Assembly (NCBI GenBank): GCA_024919175.1
Contig: CP103804.1
Coordinates: 930,001-994,000, forward strand
Direction: 5' to 3'
DNA length: 64,000 nucleotides
Source of the DNA: Clostridioides difficile
GTDB taxonomy: Bacteria > Bacillota > Clostridia > Peptostreptococcales > Peptostreptococcaceae
Shown here: positions 51,544-59,463 of the stretch, piece by piece
Layout of the letters: each line of letters starts with the position of its first letter
How positions within the stretch are numbered: position 1 is the stretch's first letter
Notes under the pieces: generated by a model
The model's database searches: none
The model's input: only the letters and a program-made list of their open reading frames with translations
Told to the model about the DNA's origin: nothing
Program-made: the position numbers and the translations under genes

Positions 51544-52043
51544 AAAGATTCACCTCTTACATCTTGTGGATTTTTAAAAAATGAAACAGAATGTTCCTTC
51601 ATATTGAGATTTATAGCATTTGCACGTACTAGATTAGTAGCTGTATCTTTCTCAGCATCTGTAGTACAATCCCCATAAAATAGAACCTTTAAATTTATCT
51701 GTTTTTCATATCTATTTTTATGATGCATTTCATTATTTTTTATTACAAAGTATGGAAGGAGATAGCTTATACTTCTATCAAGTATATTTTTAACAACTGG
51801 GCTAAAGCCACCATAGCAACATCTACTTAGTATAATAAGTTCATCAGACTCAGCTATCAATTTACCCATATTGCTGTAATAGTCTTTTATGACACATGTA
51901 GTAGGTGTTTTAATCCAACAGCCAAAACAGCCAATACATTTGTGAATTTCTTCGTTGTTTGAAAGAACCTTTACATTGTTATCAAGTTTAGGTAATAAAT
52001 TATCTAAATCTTTTTCAGTTAAATCATGTATTAAAAGTCTCAT
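51540..52043 (-). CDS. Flavodoxin-like protein with CxxCxxC motif
   Basis: The 167-residue protein has a truncated flavodoxin pattern and CIGCFGCWIKTPTTCVI near 36-52, a Cys cluster seen in NADPH-dependent FMN reductases and iron-sulfur flavoproteins. ELIILSRCCYGGFSPVVKNILDR is the second flavin-contact block. It may pair with the product of the overlapping downstream gene (50893-51543). It sits 48 bases after padR and is probably controlled by it. The N-terminus lacks the usual G(S)P phosphate loop, so FMN binding may differ. Confidence 0.75.
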   Translation of the reverse strand: MRLLIHDLTEKDLDNLLPKLDNNVKVLSNNEEIHKCIGCFGCWIKTPTTCVIKDYYSNMGKLIAESDELIILSRCCYGGFSPVVKNILDRSISYLLPYFVIKNNEMHHKNRYEKQINLKVLFYGDCTTDAEKDTATNLVRANAINLNMKEHSVSFFKNPQDVRGESL

Positions 52044-52091
52044 AAGTTTTACCCCCTTTATATTATGTAGGTTGACTTTTGTAATTTTATC

Positions 52092-52607
52092 CTACAATTT
52101 TTTTAATAAATCATTACACCAATTAATTACAAAACTATAATAGTCAACTCCATAAATCATTGTGAAATACATACATGTATATTGGTCAATACAACAACTT
52201 TGTTCCACCTCAGTTTTTTGTGCATCTAATTTATTTAAAAGTAATTCAACTTCAGCTATTAACATTTTTAAATTTGTTTCAATTATTTCTTTAGGTAAGT
52301 ACTTATAAAAAAATATGTTAACAAGGTGGTCCTGTTTTGTCTTAGAAAATTTAATTGGTTTTTCTAACCATTCGAGAAAGTATGATTTTCCGATATCAGT
52401 TATGGAGTATAGTTTTTTTAATTTGCCACCATCTATAACTTCACGATAGTAGATATAACCTTTTTCCTCTAATCTTTTAAGTGCAGGATAAATACTACCA
52501 AAGCTAGCATCAAAAAAGTATGAAGTACTCGTTGACATTCTTTGTTTTAAATCATATCCACTTAATTCTTTTTCCATAAGAAATCCTAAAATAATGTATT
52601 CTAACAT
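52092..52607 (-). CDS. PadR-family transcriptional regulator
   Basis: The 171-residue regulator has an N-terminal winged helix (about 1-85: YIILGFLMEKELSGYDLKQRM, FFDASFGSIYPALKRLEEKGYIYYREV) and a C-terminal coiled helical domain (about 95-171) that mediates dimerisation. It heads a minus-strand unit with two flavodoxin-like genes. A 16-base direct repeat lies just upstream and is a candidate operator. The inducer is probably an aromatic or antibiotic compound, as for other PadR proteins (inference). Confidence 0.9.
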   Translation of the reverse strand: MLEYIILGFLMEKELSGYDLKQRMSTSTSYFFDASFGSIYPALKRLEEKGYIYYREVIDGGKLKKLYSITDIGKSYFLEWLEKPIKFSKTKQDHLVNIFFYKYLPKEIIETNLKMLIAEVELLLNKLDAQKTEVEQSCCIDQYTCMYFTMIYGVDYYSFVINWCNDLLKKL

Positions 52608-52619
52608 AGTGCCTCCTAG

Positions 52620-52665
52620 TATCGTTTCTATATATATTGTTTAGATATATATCGTTTTGATATAT
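52620..52665 (-). promoter_or_regulatory. Direct repeat upstream of padR, candidate operator
   Basis: Plus-strand TATCGTTTCTATATAT (52620-52635) and TATCGTTTTGATATAT (52650-52665) agree at 14 of 16 positions and lie 30 bases apart, three helical turns. Placed 13-58 bases before padR, it fits autoregulation. Confidence 0.5.
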
Positions 52666-52854
52666 TGATTATTACAAATAATGGGTAAACTGTCAATATG
52701 TTTTTAAATTAATTTTTAAGCAGAAATACAGATTATCGCTTAAACACTGTATTTATCAAGAATTCAACAATCAAATAAAAACTAATTTTACCACTAATTT
52801 GCTACAACTGAGTAAGTCTTGATATGATGATAAAAGGAGAGGAAGATTGCACAA

Positions 52855-52895
52855 AAAGCTCATACAAGACATAATGTTTGTATGAGCTTCATCTT
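52855..52895 (-). terminator. Minus-strand terminator after DUF2798 gene
   Basis: AAGCTCATACAA and TTTGTATGAGCTT (about 52859-52892) form a stem; on the minus strand TTTTTGTG follows. It ends transcription from 52990-53481 and argues against a gene in 52771-52980. Confidence 0.75.
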
Positions 52896-52989
52896 TCTGT
52901 GATAGTATATACTTTGCTCGAAAATGTGTATTATTTTTTCTGCAAACTCTGCAACTAATATTTTTTCTCTTAAAAGTCATCTGTTTATT

Positions 52990-53481
52990 TTAAGATACTT
53001 TTTTAGCGTCCTTGAATAAATGAACTTTAAAGATTACAAATCTTGCAATAGGTTGAGCTATACACATTTCTACAAATAATGAAATAGCAAAATTGCGAGG
53101 CCATTTATAAAAGAACATTTTTATAGGCTCCAATGTGATAGAGCGTGTTCCAATCCATGTCCCAATTACAGTCAATAAGATGGACATAAGAAGAACTGTG
53201 CATAAAATATTGACTACAATATGCGAATTAAAACTATCATCTTTTGAAACAATTATTGATGTTAGTTTTTCAGCGGGTATATAAGTCAGTAAAACAATTG
53301 CAATAACACTCACCCATATTAAAGGTAATACAGTCAAAACATCTTGCCAAACAGAAAAGTAAAATCCTGCTTCAAAACAAGTAATCAAAGGAGCTATGAT
53401 ATTTACAGAGATAATTGAAATAATCCCCATAAATAAAGCAAATTCCTTTTTAGTGCGTGGTAGTTTCATATGAAAATCCAT
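52990..53481 (-). CDS. DUF2798-type membrane protein
   Basis: The 163-residue protein has about four transmembrane helices (about 14-33, 43-66, 88-110, 125-150) arranged as two similar halves: FALFMGIISIISVNIIAPLIT and VVNILCTVLLMSILLTVIGTWIG each precede PLIWV/WPRNFAISL-type helices, the DUF2798 pattern. Function unknown. AAGGAG precedes the ATG. A stem-loop lies between its predicted promoter and start. It is the last of a less A+T-rich minus-strand group. Confidence 0.75.
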   Translation of the reverse strand: MDFHMKLPRTKKEFALFMGIISIISVNIIAPLITCFEAGFYFSVWQDVLTVLPLIWVSVIAIVLLTYIPAEKLTSIIVSKDDSFNSHIVVNILCTVLLMSILLTVIGTWIGTRSITLEPIKMFFYKWPRNFAISLFVEMCIAQPIARFVIFKVHLFKDAKKVS

Positions 53482-53504
53482 TTTAATTTCTCCTTCTCAA
53501 AAAA

Positions 53505-53543
53505 ATAAAAAAAGCGTAAAACCAAAATGAATTGATTTTACGC
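53505..53543 (-). promoter_or_regulatory. Leader hairpin/attenuator before DUF2798 gene
   Basis: AGCGTAAAA and TTTTACGCT (about 53512-53543) form a 9-bp stem; on the minus strand a T7ATTTTTTT tract follows, as in a terminator. A TATAAT (minus, 53550-53555) lies immediately upstream. It either ends the AraC-DUF3795-DUF1697 transcript or attenuates the DUF2798 gene. Confidence 0.55.
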
Positions 53544-53655
53544 TGAACCATTATACGCGTCCACTGGTCATTATATCTTATAAAATAAAATTTTTCAAGA
53601 AGTAAAAAATATTTTGTTTAATAAAGGTGGGCGAGTTAGAGAGCTCAAAATAGAG

Positions 53656-54204
53656 TTACTCATTTGATAGTAAAAATAATTTTTTTGTAGTGCTGGCATT
53701 CCTAATTGTTACTTTGTCATTAACTGAAGAACTTGCAATTTTATACCACCTTGCTTTTGATAATGTGGCTCTTGGTGCGGACCAGAAAATCACATTTTTA
53801 TAATAATCAACCTGTTCATATTCTGGTTTAGCTTCTCCTACAGCCTTATATACTTCTTCAATAGTGATGGGTGGAATAAGGAAGATAGCCTGATGTATAA
53901 CTTCTTCATCAGAATTTATATCCCACCATTTGGGAGTGTTATCCAAAGCTTCCGACAATTCTTTTAGTGAAATGATTACCACAGGAACATCTAACATAAA
54001 TCTTTCTTCTATCATAGCTTTACATCGGCTACTTATTTCACTTTTATCGTTGCTTTCACTGGAAAAAAGAACATTTCCGCTATTGATATAGGTGCTAACA
54101 TTCAAAAATTCCATAGCTTCAAATGCCGCCTTTAATAATGGCATTGACACTTTGTTTTTACCACTAATGTTTATGCCACGTAAGAGAGCAATATATTTTT
54201 CCAA
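53656..54204 (-). CDS. DUF1697 family protein
   Basis: The 182-residue protein starts MEKYIALLRGINISGKNKVSM with YINSGNVLFSS, the hallmark DUF1697 N-terminal motifs. The family has a ferredoxin-like fold and unknown function. It sits in a minus-strand row with an AraC regulator, a Cys-rich protein and a DUF2798 protein. The codon and base composition of this row are richer in G+C than the surrounding core genes, suggesting lateral acquisition. Confidence 0.85.
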   Translation of the reverse strand: MEKYIALLRGINISGKNKVSMPLLKAAFEAMEFLNVSTYINSGNVLFSSESNDKSEISSRCKAMIEERFMLDVPVVIISLKELSEALDNTPKWWDINSDEEVIHQAIFLIPPITIEEVYKAVGEAKPEYEQVDYYKNVIFWSAPRATLSKARWYKIASSSVNDKVTIRNASTTKKLFLLSNE

Positions 54205-54259
54205 CTTAAAGAACCTCCATCCATTATAAATAATCTTTGCTTCAAATTTTAATTTGCGT

Positions 54260-54697
54260 TTACATCCAACGCTTAAATACTACAATTTCAGCATCAGAAC
54301 CATAACCACTATACTCAGATACCATGAGATATTTTTCATCAGCAATAATTCCATAATATCTGTCACTGTCCTTTTTACTAAGCTGATTTCCAAAATAAAT
54401 TTTATTATCATCCCAAAACTTTACAAGTTGCCCTTTTGGCAAGCTATATTCAATGTTAATGAAAGAGCCTTTCAGTGCATTAAGTTCTGTGATTTCTTCC
54501 ATATCTTGTATATTAAGTGCATTAAATGCTGTAATTAAATTTTTTTTGAACTTGCATAGGGCATTTTCCCCTTCTTTCAAACATAATGCAACCATGCACT
54601 CTGAACCAAAAGGATGACCTTTCGTTTCAGCACATCCGTTACAAGTGTTACTCAATTCGCATTTTCTACAATCAACTCCACAAATAGACTTAGTCAT
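54260..54697 (-). CDS. DUF3795-like cysteine-rich protein
   Basis: The 145-residue protein has an N-terminal cysteine cluster, CGVDCRKCELSNTCNGC (6-22), then C34 and C39, typical of DUF3795-type small metal- or zinc-binding proteins. The C-terminal part (about 75-145) has FWDDNKIYFGNQLSKKDSDRYYGI. No catalytic function is known. It is co-oriented with the AraC gene upstream (76-base gap) and the DUF1697 gene downstream (55-base gap). Confidence 0.75.
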   Translation of the reverse strand: MTKSICGVDCRKCELSNTCNGCAETKGHPFGSECMVALCLKEGENALCKFKKNLITAFNALNIQDMEEITELNALKGSFINIEYSLPKGQLVKFWDDNKIYFGNQLSKKDSDRYYGIIADEKYLMVSEYSGYGSDAEIVVFKRWM

Positions 54698-54773
54698 TTT
54701 TAATTTTCCTCCATAAATTTTATTTTATTGAGTACATCTTATCCACTTAGTGCGGATTTTACAGTGGATAGGC

Positions 54774-55742
54774 TTAGATTTTTTTCACAGGTCTAATGTA
54801 CTTAAAATACTGTTCTGGGTCGTAATAAAAGTACATGATTCTTCCAGGGGTAATATCAGTACAGTAACCATTACCAGTATAATCAAAAGTTGCCATAGCC
54901 ATTTCAATCTTTTCTTCCACACTGCAATTTTCCTGTTCATAATTAAATGGACCATGTTCAAAGATAATATACTCAGCTTCGGGAATATCAACCATAAGCA
55001 TTTGTGGTGGAAGTTCCCCTTTATAATCAAAAGGAAGTCGTACGCCCCAACACTCTGTACGAAGAATACCCCAATCGCAGAGTCTTCCGTCTGGATTGTT
55101 TATATAAGCCATAATCTGACCACTTCCACAGTTAGCTTCGCTTCCACCATCATCATCCAATTTACCCTTGATACTGTCGAGTAAACCGCAAATTGTTTCG
55201 TGGTCTTGTCCTGGAATAAGGCCTTGCTTTCGCCAAAAATCCCAATACCCATTACTTTCATTGTTTTTAATGTACAAAAATTTGTGTGCAGGTATGGTCG
55301 CGAAGTAAATCTTGACACCATTTGTTGACTTAATCATACTTATTTCTCCCAATCCTAAAAAGTAGCAATCAAAAGGGGTTATTTTTGTACGAAGAACGAC
55401 TGGCTTAGGATTTTTTCGATATTCACTTGGTGTTACACCATAAGTTCCTTTGAAAGCTCTGGTAAAAGCTTCATGTGATGAAAAACCATAATCAAAAGCA
55501 ATATCCAGTAGACTCTTATCACTATCTCGAACCTCTTTTAATGCAAATGCTAATTTTCTATTCCGCAAGTAATCTCTAAACTGCATACCCGATATTTCTT
55601 TGAATTTTTTTGTTGTATAAAATTCAGAGTATCCCAATTTGCGAGAAAGAAAGCGTAGCGTTAAGACTTCGCTGTTGTAATTTTTAATACATTTGTCAAT
55701 CTCGTCAATGATTATCTGAACTTGTTGTTGCCACTCATACAT
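54774..55742 (-). CDS. AraC-family regulator with GyrI-like effector domain
   Basis: The 322-residue protein has a DNA-binding AraC domain at the N-terminus (about 8-105: two HTH units, LSRKLGYSEFYTTKKFKE and DIAFDYGFSSHEAFTRAFKGTYGVTPSEYR), then a GyrI-like small-molecule-binding domain (about 125-320). This order resembles Rob/multidrug-sensing regulators. It probably controls the genes downstream on the same strand. An inverted repeat TATCCACT/AGTGGATA lies just past its stop (about 54738-54770) without a U-tract. Confidence 0.88.
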   Translation of the reverse strand: MYEWQQQVQIIIDEIDKCIKNYNSEVLTLRFLSRKLGYSEFYTTKKFKEISGMQFRDYLRNRKLAFALKEVRDSDKSLLDIAFDYGFSSHEAFTRAFKGTYGVTPSEYRKNPKPVVLRTKITPFDCYFLGLGEISMIKSTNGVKIYFATIPAHKFLYIKNNESNGYWDFWRKQGLIPGQDHETICGLLDSIKGKLDDDGGSEANCGSGQIMAYINNPDGRLCDWGILRTECWGVRLPFDYKGELPPQMLMVDIPEAEYIIFEHGPFNYEQENCSVEEKIEMAMATFDYTGNGYCTDITPGRIMYFYYDPEQYFKYIRPVKKI

Positions 55743-56091
55743 TTAACTATTCACCTCGTTTCAATCACTCTATATTCATTATAACGAAATAAAGAAATTA
55801 TGGCTTGATTTTACTTGCTATCACTTGATTTTAATTCTATCCATTTGCATCTTGTCTGATTTACGATATTATGTCACATCGATATGATAGCTTAAAAGTA
55901 AACTTTAATTTGCCTTGATGTTACTTTCAACTTTTAATAGTGAAAATGACCGAATAGCTGATAAAATGAAGCTATTTAGATATATAAGAAGATTTAAAGA
56001 GATAATCAAAAATCTATATAAAGTTTATAAAAACTTAGAAGGAGTTAGGAGTTATGGACTATTGACAAAGTATAAATTTAGCAGTAAAATA

Positions 56092-56125
56092 ATTGCATGA
56101 GCAAATAGATTATTGCGCTCGCAAT
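56092..56125 (+). promoter_or_regulatory. Two 20-bp-phased palindromes before marR, candidate operator
   Basis: ATTGC-ATGA-GCAAA (56092-56105) and ATTGCG-CT-CGCAAT (56112-56125) begin exactly 20 bases apart, two helical turns, 31-64 bases before the marR start. The gap 55743-56155 is otherwise A+T-rich without a convincing gene. Confidence 0.55.
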
Positions 56126-56155
56126 TAAAATGTAAATAATAATAAAGGAGAGAAC

Positions 56156-56617
56156 ATGAGAGAGCTATTAAAATGGGTTTCCATTATAAATAGATACAAC
56201 ACAAACTATATTGACAGAAAATTGGCTGATATTGGAATTAATAATAGCCAATATTTTTATGTATTACACATATGTAGTAATCCAGGTATTACACAGGATA
56301 CTATATTTAAAAGAATTCTTGTAAATCCTAGTAACATAACAAGAGCTTTGGCAAACCTAGAAAAAGAAGGATTTATTACTAGAGAACCAAGTGTTAAAGA
56401 TAAAAGAACATGGCACTTGTATCCTACAGAAAAATCTTTGGCATGTTATGATGAAATACTAAAAATAACTAATGGGTATGTAGAGGAATTGTTAAGTTCA
56501 TTTGAAAAAGAAGAGCAAGAGTTGTTCATGTCAATGTTAAAAAAGACTGCTTTTATAGCCATTGACATGAATGAAGAAGCAAAATTGGAGGCGAAGGAAG
56601 ATGGAAGAAAAATATAA
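56156..56617 (+). CDS. MarR-family transcriptional regulator
   Basis: The 153-residue regulator has a winged helix (about 30-100: GITQDTIFKRILVNPSNITRALANLEKEGFITREPSVKDKRTWHLYPTEK) flanked by dimerisation helices. GGAGAG precedes ATG. Its end overlaps the MATE gene start by 17 bases, so the pair is co-translated. It probably represses itself and the pump until a toxic ligand binds; candidate palindromic sites lie upstream. Confidence 0.93.
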   Translation: MRELLKWVSIINRYNTNYIDRKLADIGINNSQYFYVLHICSNPGITQDTIFKRILVNPSNITRALANLEKEGFITREPSVKDKRTWHLYPTEKSLACYDEILKITNGYVEELLSSFEKEEQELFMSMLKKTAFIAIDMNEEAKLEAKEDGRKI

Positions 56618-58004
56618 AGAACCACTTGAGTATGAGAAAGTTTCAAAATTATTGACTAAGTATGCGATACCTAGCATTATAGCGATGTTAGTAAGTGCCT
56701 TATATAACATTGTTGACCAAATATTTATAGGTCAAGGTGTTGGAGTGTTAGGTAATGCTGCTACAAATGTTACCTTTCCATTAACGACAATATGTACTGC
56801 AATTGCCTTATTATTAGGTATTGGTGGAGCATCTAAGTGCTCACTAGAATTAGGTGCTAAAAATTCAGAAAAAGCTACAAAAGCAGCAGGAAATTCTATT
56901 TGTTTAATGGCTATATTTGGAATAAGTTTATTTATAATAGTATCAATATTTTTAACACCACTGTTAAAATTCTTTGGTTCCACATCAGAAATATTACCTT
57001 ATGCACACACATATACAAAGATTACATCTATTGGATTGCCATTTCTTATAATGTCTACTGGAATGAGTAAGTTGATACTTGCTGATGGAAAACCAAAAGC
57101 TTCTATGTTTTGTATGTTGGTAGGAGCAGTTATTAACACGATTTTAAATCCACTATTCATATTTGTGTTTGATATGGGAATTGCTGGGTCTGCTTTAGCT
57201 ACTGTTATTGGGCAACTTATATCTTTTGGAATTAGTGTTTATTATGTAATGAATTTTCAACATATTAAACTACATAAGAAGAGTTTTAAATTAGAGAGTG
57301 TGATTTATAAACATATATTTGCATTAGGTTCAAGTTCATGTTTTAACCAATTGGCTATGACTGTAACACAAATAGTTATGAATAATACGTTGGCATATTA
57401 TGGAGCAATGTCAGTTTATGGAAGTGAGATTCCACTTGCCTGTGTTGGTATCATTATTAAAGTAAATATGATTTTTATATCTATAATTATTGGTATATCA
57501 CAAGGAATGCAACCAATTATAGGATACAATTATGGGGCTGAAAAATATAGTCGTGTAAAAGAAGCTTATAAGTTGGCTGTAGGAAGTGCAACTGTTATAT
57601 CTGTTCTTGCATTCTTATGTTTCCAATTCTTCCCACGACAAATTACATCTATATTTGGTAATGGAAACGAAACTTACTTTATATTTGCAGAACATTATTT
57701 TAGAACTTTCTTGTTCTTAACATTTATAAATGGGGTTCAAATAGTATCATCAACTTTCTTTACATCAATCGGGAAATCAGTACTGGGACTTTTTACTTCT
57801 TTGACTCGTCAAATTCTGTTTTTAATTCCATTAATAGTGATTTTACCAATGTTTATGGGGATTGATGGGGTAATGTATGCAGGGCCAATAGCGGACGCCG
57901 CTGCTGCGATGGTATGTATATATTTTGCAGTTCATGGAATGAAAGCATTGACTATAAAGCAAAATAAAGTGATGAGTAACCATAAGGAGATTATGGAGGT
58001 ATAA
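56601..58004 (+). CDS. MATE-family multidrug efflux transporter
   Basis: The 467-residue membrane protein has about 12 helices in two MatE halves (about 15-230 and 240-460). Family signatures are ALYNIVDQIFIGQGVGVLGNAA, LGIGGASKCSLELGAKN and a second-half SQGMQPIIGYNYGAEKYSRVKEA. It exports cationic drugs in exchange for Na+ or H+. ATG 56601 lies inside the end of marR, with GAAGGA before it. Length is normal for the family. Confidence 0.93.
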   Translation: MEEKYKEPLEYEKVSKLLTKYAIPSIIAMLVSALYNIVDQIFIGQGVGVLGNAATNVTFPLTTICTAIALLLGIGGASKCSLELGAKNSEKATKAAGNSICLMAIFGISLFIIVSIFLTPLLKFFGSTSEILPYAHTYTKITSIGLPFLIMSTGMSKLILADGKPKASMFCMLVGAVINTILNPLFIFVFDMGIAGSALATVIGQLISFGISVYYVMNFQHIKLHKKSFKLESVIYKHIFALGSSSCFNQLAMTVTQIVMNNTLAYYGAMSVYGSEIPLACVGIIIKVNMIFISIIIGISQGMQPIIGYNYGAEKYSRVKEAYKLAVGSATVISVLAFLCFQFFPRQITSIFGNGNETYFIFAEHYFRTFLFLTFINGVQIVSSTFFTSIGKSVLGLFTSLTRQILFLIPLIVILPMFMGIDGVMYAGPIADAAAAMVCIYFAVHGMKALTIKQNKVMSNHKEIMEV

Positions 58005-58073
58005 GATAATCTTCAATGGTTGTAGTAGAATAGTAAGTAAATTATTTTTTATGATGAGTAAGTTGTTTTTTTA

Positions 58074-58118
58074 TGGTAAGTAAATTGTTTTTATTGAATT
58101 TACTTACCATATTTTAAT
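58074..58118. terminator. Bidirectional terminator, MATE gene/nitroreductase gene
   Basis: TGGTAAGTAAATT (58074-58086) pairs perfectly with AATTTACTTACCA (58097-58109), followed by TATTTTAATT. Two degraded TAAGTAAATT/AGTAAGTTGTTTTTT copies precede it (58032-58071), like a duplicated stem arm. Confidence 0.75.
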
Positions 58119-58131
58119 TATAAATAGTTGT

Positions 58132-58725
58132 TTATCTCCATTCAGTTACATCATTTAATTTTAATCTAGGTCTTTTTGCTGGTTGTTCATCAGGATAGCC
58201 TAATGATATTGCTGCAACCAATTGACTATTTGTATCTAACCACTCACATAATTCGTGATATGCAAAGTACACATCACAAATCCAAAGACTACCTAGACCT
58301 AACTCTACAGCTGCAAGAGACATGTTTTGAATTGCAGCTCCAATTGATTGTATATTTGCCATTTCATAAAAACGTTCTTCAGCAGATAAGTTTTCTAAAG
58401 GTGACTTTCCTAATTTATTTAAAATAAAGATTGTTATAGGAGCTTGTTTCATAATTTCAACAGTATAATTTGCTCCTGCAATATGTTGACGACTTTCTGG
58501 AAGAAGTCCATTGTTATCAATTTCATTTTGGATACCTTTGCTCATAGCTTTAAGCATAGATTCTTTTTCTTTTTCAGTGACAACAATAAAATTCCATGGC
58601 TGTCTATTTTTAGATGAAGGTGCATCTATTCCAGCTTCAATTATTTTTTCTATAGTTTCATGTGAAATGCTTTGATTTTTATATTTTCTAATGCTACGTC
58701 TTTTTGATATAGAATCGCTTATCAT
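58132..58725 (-). CDS. Nitroreductase family protein
   Basis: A flavin-dependent NAD(P)H nitroreductase-fold enzyme of 197 residues: SKRRSIRKYKNQSIS, APSSKNRQPWNFIVV (FMN phosphate contacts), NIQSIGAAIQNMSLAAVELGLGSLWICD and the C-terminal SLGYPDEQPAKRPR. The start is the ATG at 58725: GGAGGTT, its Shine-Dalgarno, overlaps the in-frame upstream ATG at 58740. Such enzymes reduce nitro-drugs and may affect metronidazole activation, though no substrate can be read from sequence. Single gene. Confidence 0.92.
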   Translation of the reverse strand: MISDSISKRRSIRKYKNQSISHETIEKIIEAGIDAPSSKNRQPWNFIVVTEKEKESMLKAMSKGIQNEIDNNGLLPESRQHIAGANYTVEIMKQAPITIFILNKLGKSPLENLSAEERFYEMANIQSIGAAIQNMSLAAVELGLGSLWICDVYFAYHELCEWLDTNSQLVAAISLGYPDEQPAKRPRLKLNDVTEWR

Positions 58726-58798
58726 TGCAGTAACCTCCATTTATTTTTGTTAATATTTTTAAGTATTGTTTTTATTTTATAAGATTATATCAGTTTTT

Positions 58799-58891
58799 AG
58801 AATATATCTATATAAATTTCAGAATATATCTATATAAAATATGTTCATATAAAATATATGTAAATATGTTCATATAAAACATATTTACATA
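58799..58891. repeat. Direct and inverted repeats upstream of nitroreductase gene
   Basis: AGAATATATCTATATAAA occurs at 58799 and 58821 (22-base period). ATATGTTCATATAAAA occurs at about 58839 and 58864. The latter forms the palindrome ATGTAAATATGTT/AACATATTTACAT (58858-58890). It may be an operator or a terminator region. The rest of 58741-59058 shows no gene. Confidence 0.7.
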
Positions 58892-59058
58892 GAGAAGAAT
58901 TGTTTTAATTATTTTATCATTAATTTAGAAAAAAGTCATTGTCTTTAGAACTAGAACATAAGAATTCTGATAAAAATACACTAAAAAATCAATATGGTTT
59001 TATTAAGATATCAGTACTTGTATATTTACATTAAGGGATTAATATACTATAATTATCT

Positions 59059-59106
59059 AAACATAAACATAAACATAAACATAAACATAAACATAAACAT
59101 AAACAT
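59059..59106. repeat. Hexanucleotide repeat (AAACAT)x8
   Basis: Eight exact AAACAT units followed by AAATGTGAATGTGAGTGTGA, whose ATGT motifs are complementary to ACAT. The array ends 55 bases before the small membrane ORF and lies in its promoter or leader. Exact hexamers tend to slip, so length may vary. Confidence 0.95.
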
Positions 59107-59161
59107 AAATGTGAATGTGAGTGTGAATGTAAAAAAATATAAATACTGATGAGGTGATGTA

Positions 59162-59392
59162 ATGAGATTGGATATGGATAACTTGTTGTATATACTAATT
59201 TATATGACATTATTAGTATCTATCCTTGGATGCATAATTTACTTTTGTAAAGACCTCTTATATCATAAAGTTAAGTATGTTTTAATAAAAAACATATTTA
59301 ATAATAGATTTACATATTCTGAAAAAAGATTGCCTAAGCATTATATTGTTTTTCAAAAATATGATATTTGGAGGTATTATAGTATATTTTAA
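59162..59392 (+). CDS. 76-residue membrane peptide, possible regulatory nascent chain for yidC
   Basis: The ORF has GAGGTGA (59151-59157) before ATG 59162. It encodes one transmembrane helix (about 8-29, NLLYILIYMTLLVSILGCII), a basic stretch (30-60) and an aromatic C-terminus, FQKYDIWRYYSIF. Its stop codon TAA (59390-59392) abuts the 5' arm of a hairpin that includes the start codon of the following yidC-like gene. This layout resembles B. subtilis MifM, a membrane arrest peptide that controls yidC2. I do not recognise sequence similarity to MifM. Alternative: an ordinary small membrane protein merely co-transcribed. Confidence 0.6.
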   Translation: MRLDMDNLLYILIYMTLLVSILGCIIYFCKDLLYHKVKYVLIKNIFNNRFTYSEKRLPKHYIVFQKYDIWRYYSIF

Positions 59393-59463
59393 TTTGAAAT
59401 GATTCTATTATAGTTCAAGAATTTAAAACAAAAGGAGAGAATAGAATGGATTTCATTTCAAAT
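59392..59463 (+). promoter_or_regulatory. Hairpin sequestering the yidC start codon
   Basis: 59392-59402 (ATTTGAAATGA) pairs with 59453-59463 (TCATTTCAAAT), and 59403-59409 (TTCTATT) pairs with 59440-59446 (AATAGAA, ending in the A of the yidC ATG). A 6-base bulge (59447-59452) separates the helices. The Shine-Dalgarno AAAGGAGAG lies in the loop side. The left arm starts at the last base of the upstream ORF stop codon. Confidence 0.7.

Noticed and set aside
52771..52980. 69-codon minus-strand ORF with a CxxC motif
   Set aside because: A terminator hairpin (52855-52895) lies in the middle, there is no good Shine-Dalgarno, and no family is recognisable.
54750..55184. 144-codon plus-strand ORF inside the AraC gene
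   Set aside because: It lies opposite the well-supported AraC/GyrI-like coding sequence and has no family features.
55915..56100. 61-codon plus-strand ORF before marR
   Set aside because: No Shine-Dalgarno and no recognisable motif, and its 3' end runs into the palindromic operator candidate. Probably leader DNA, though a decayed gene cannot be excluded.
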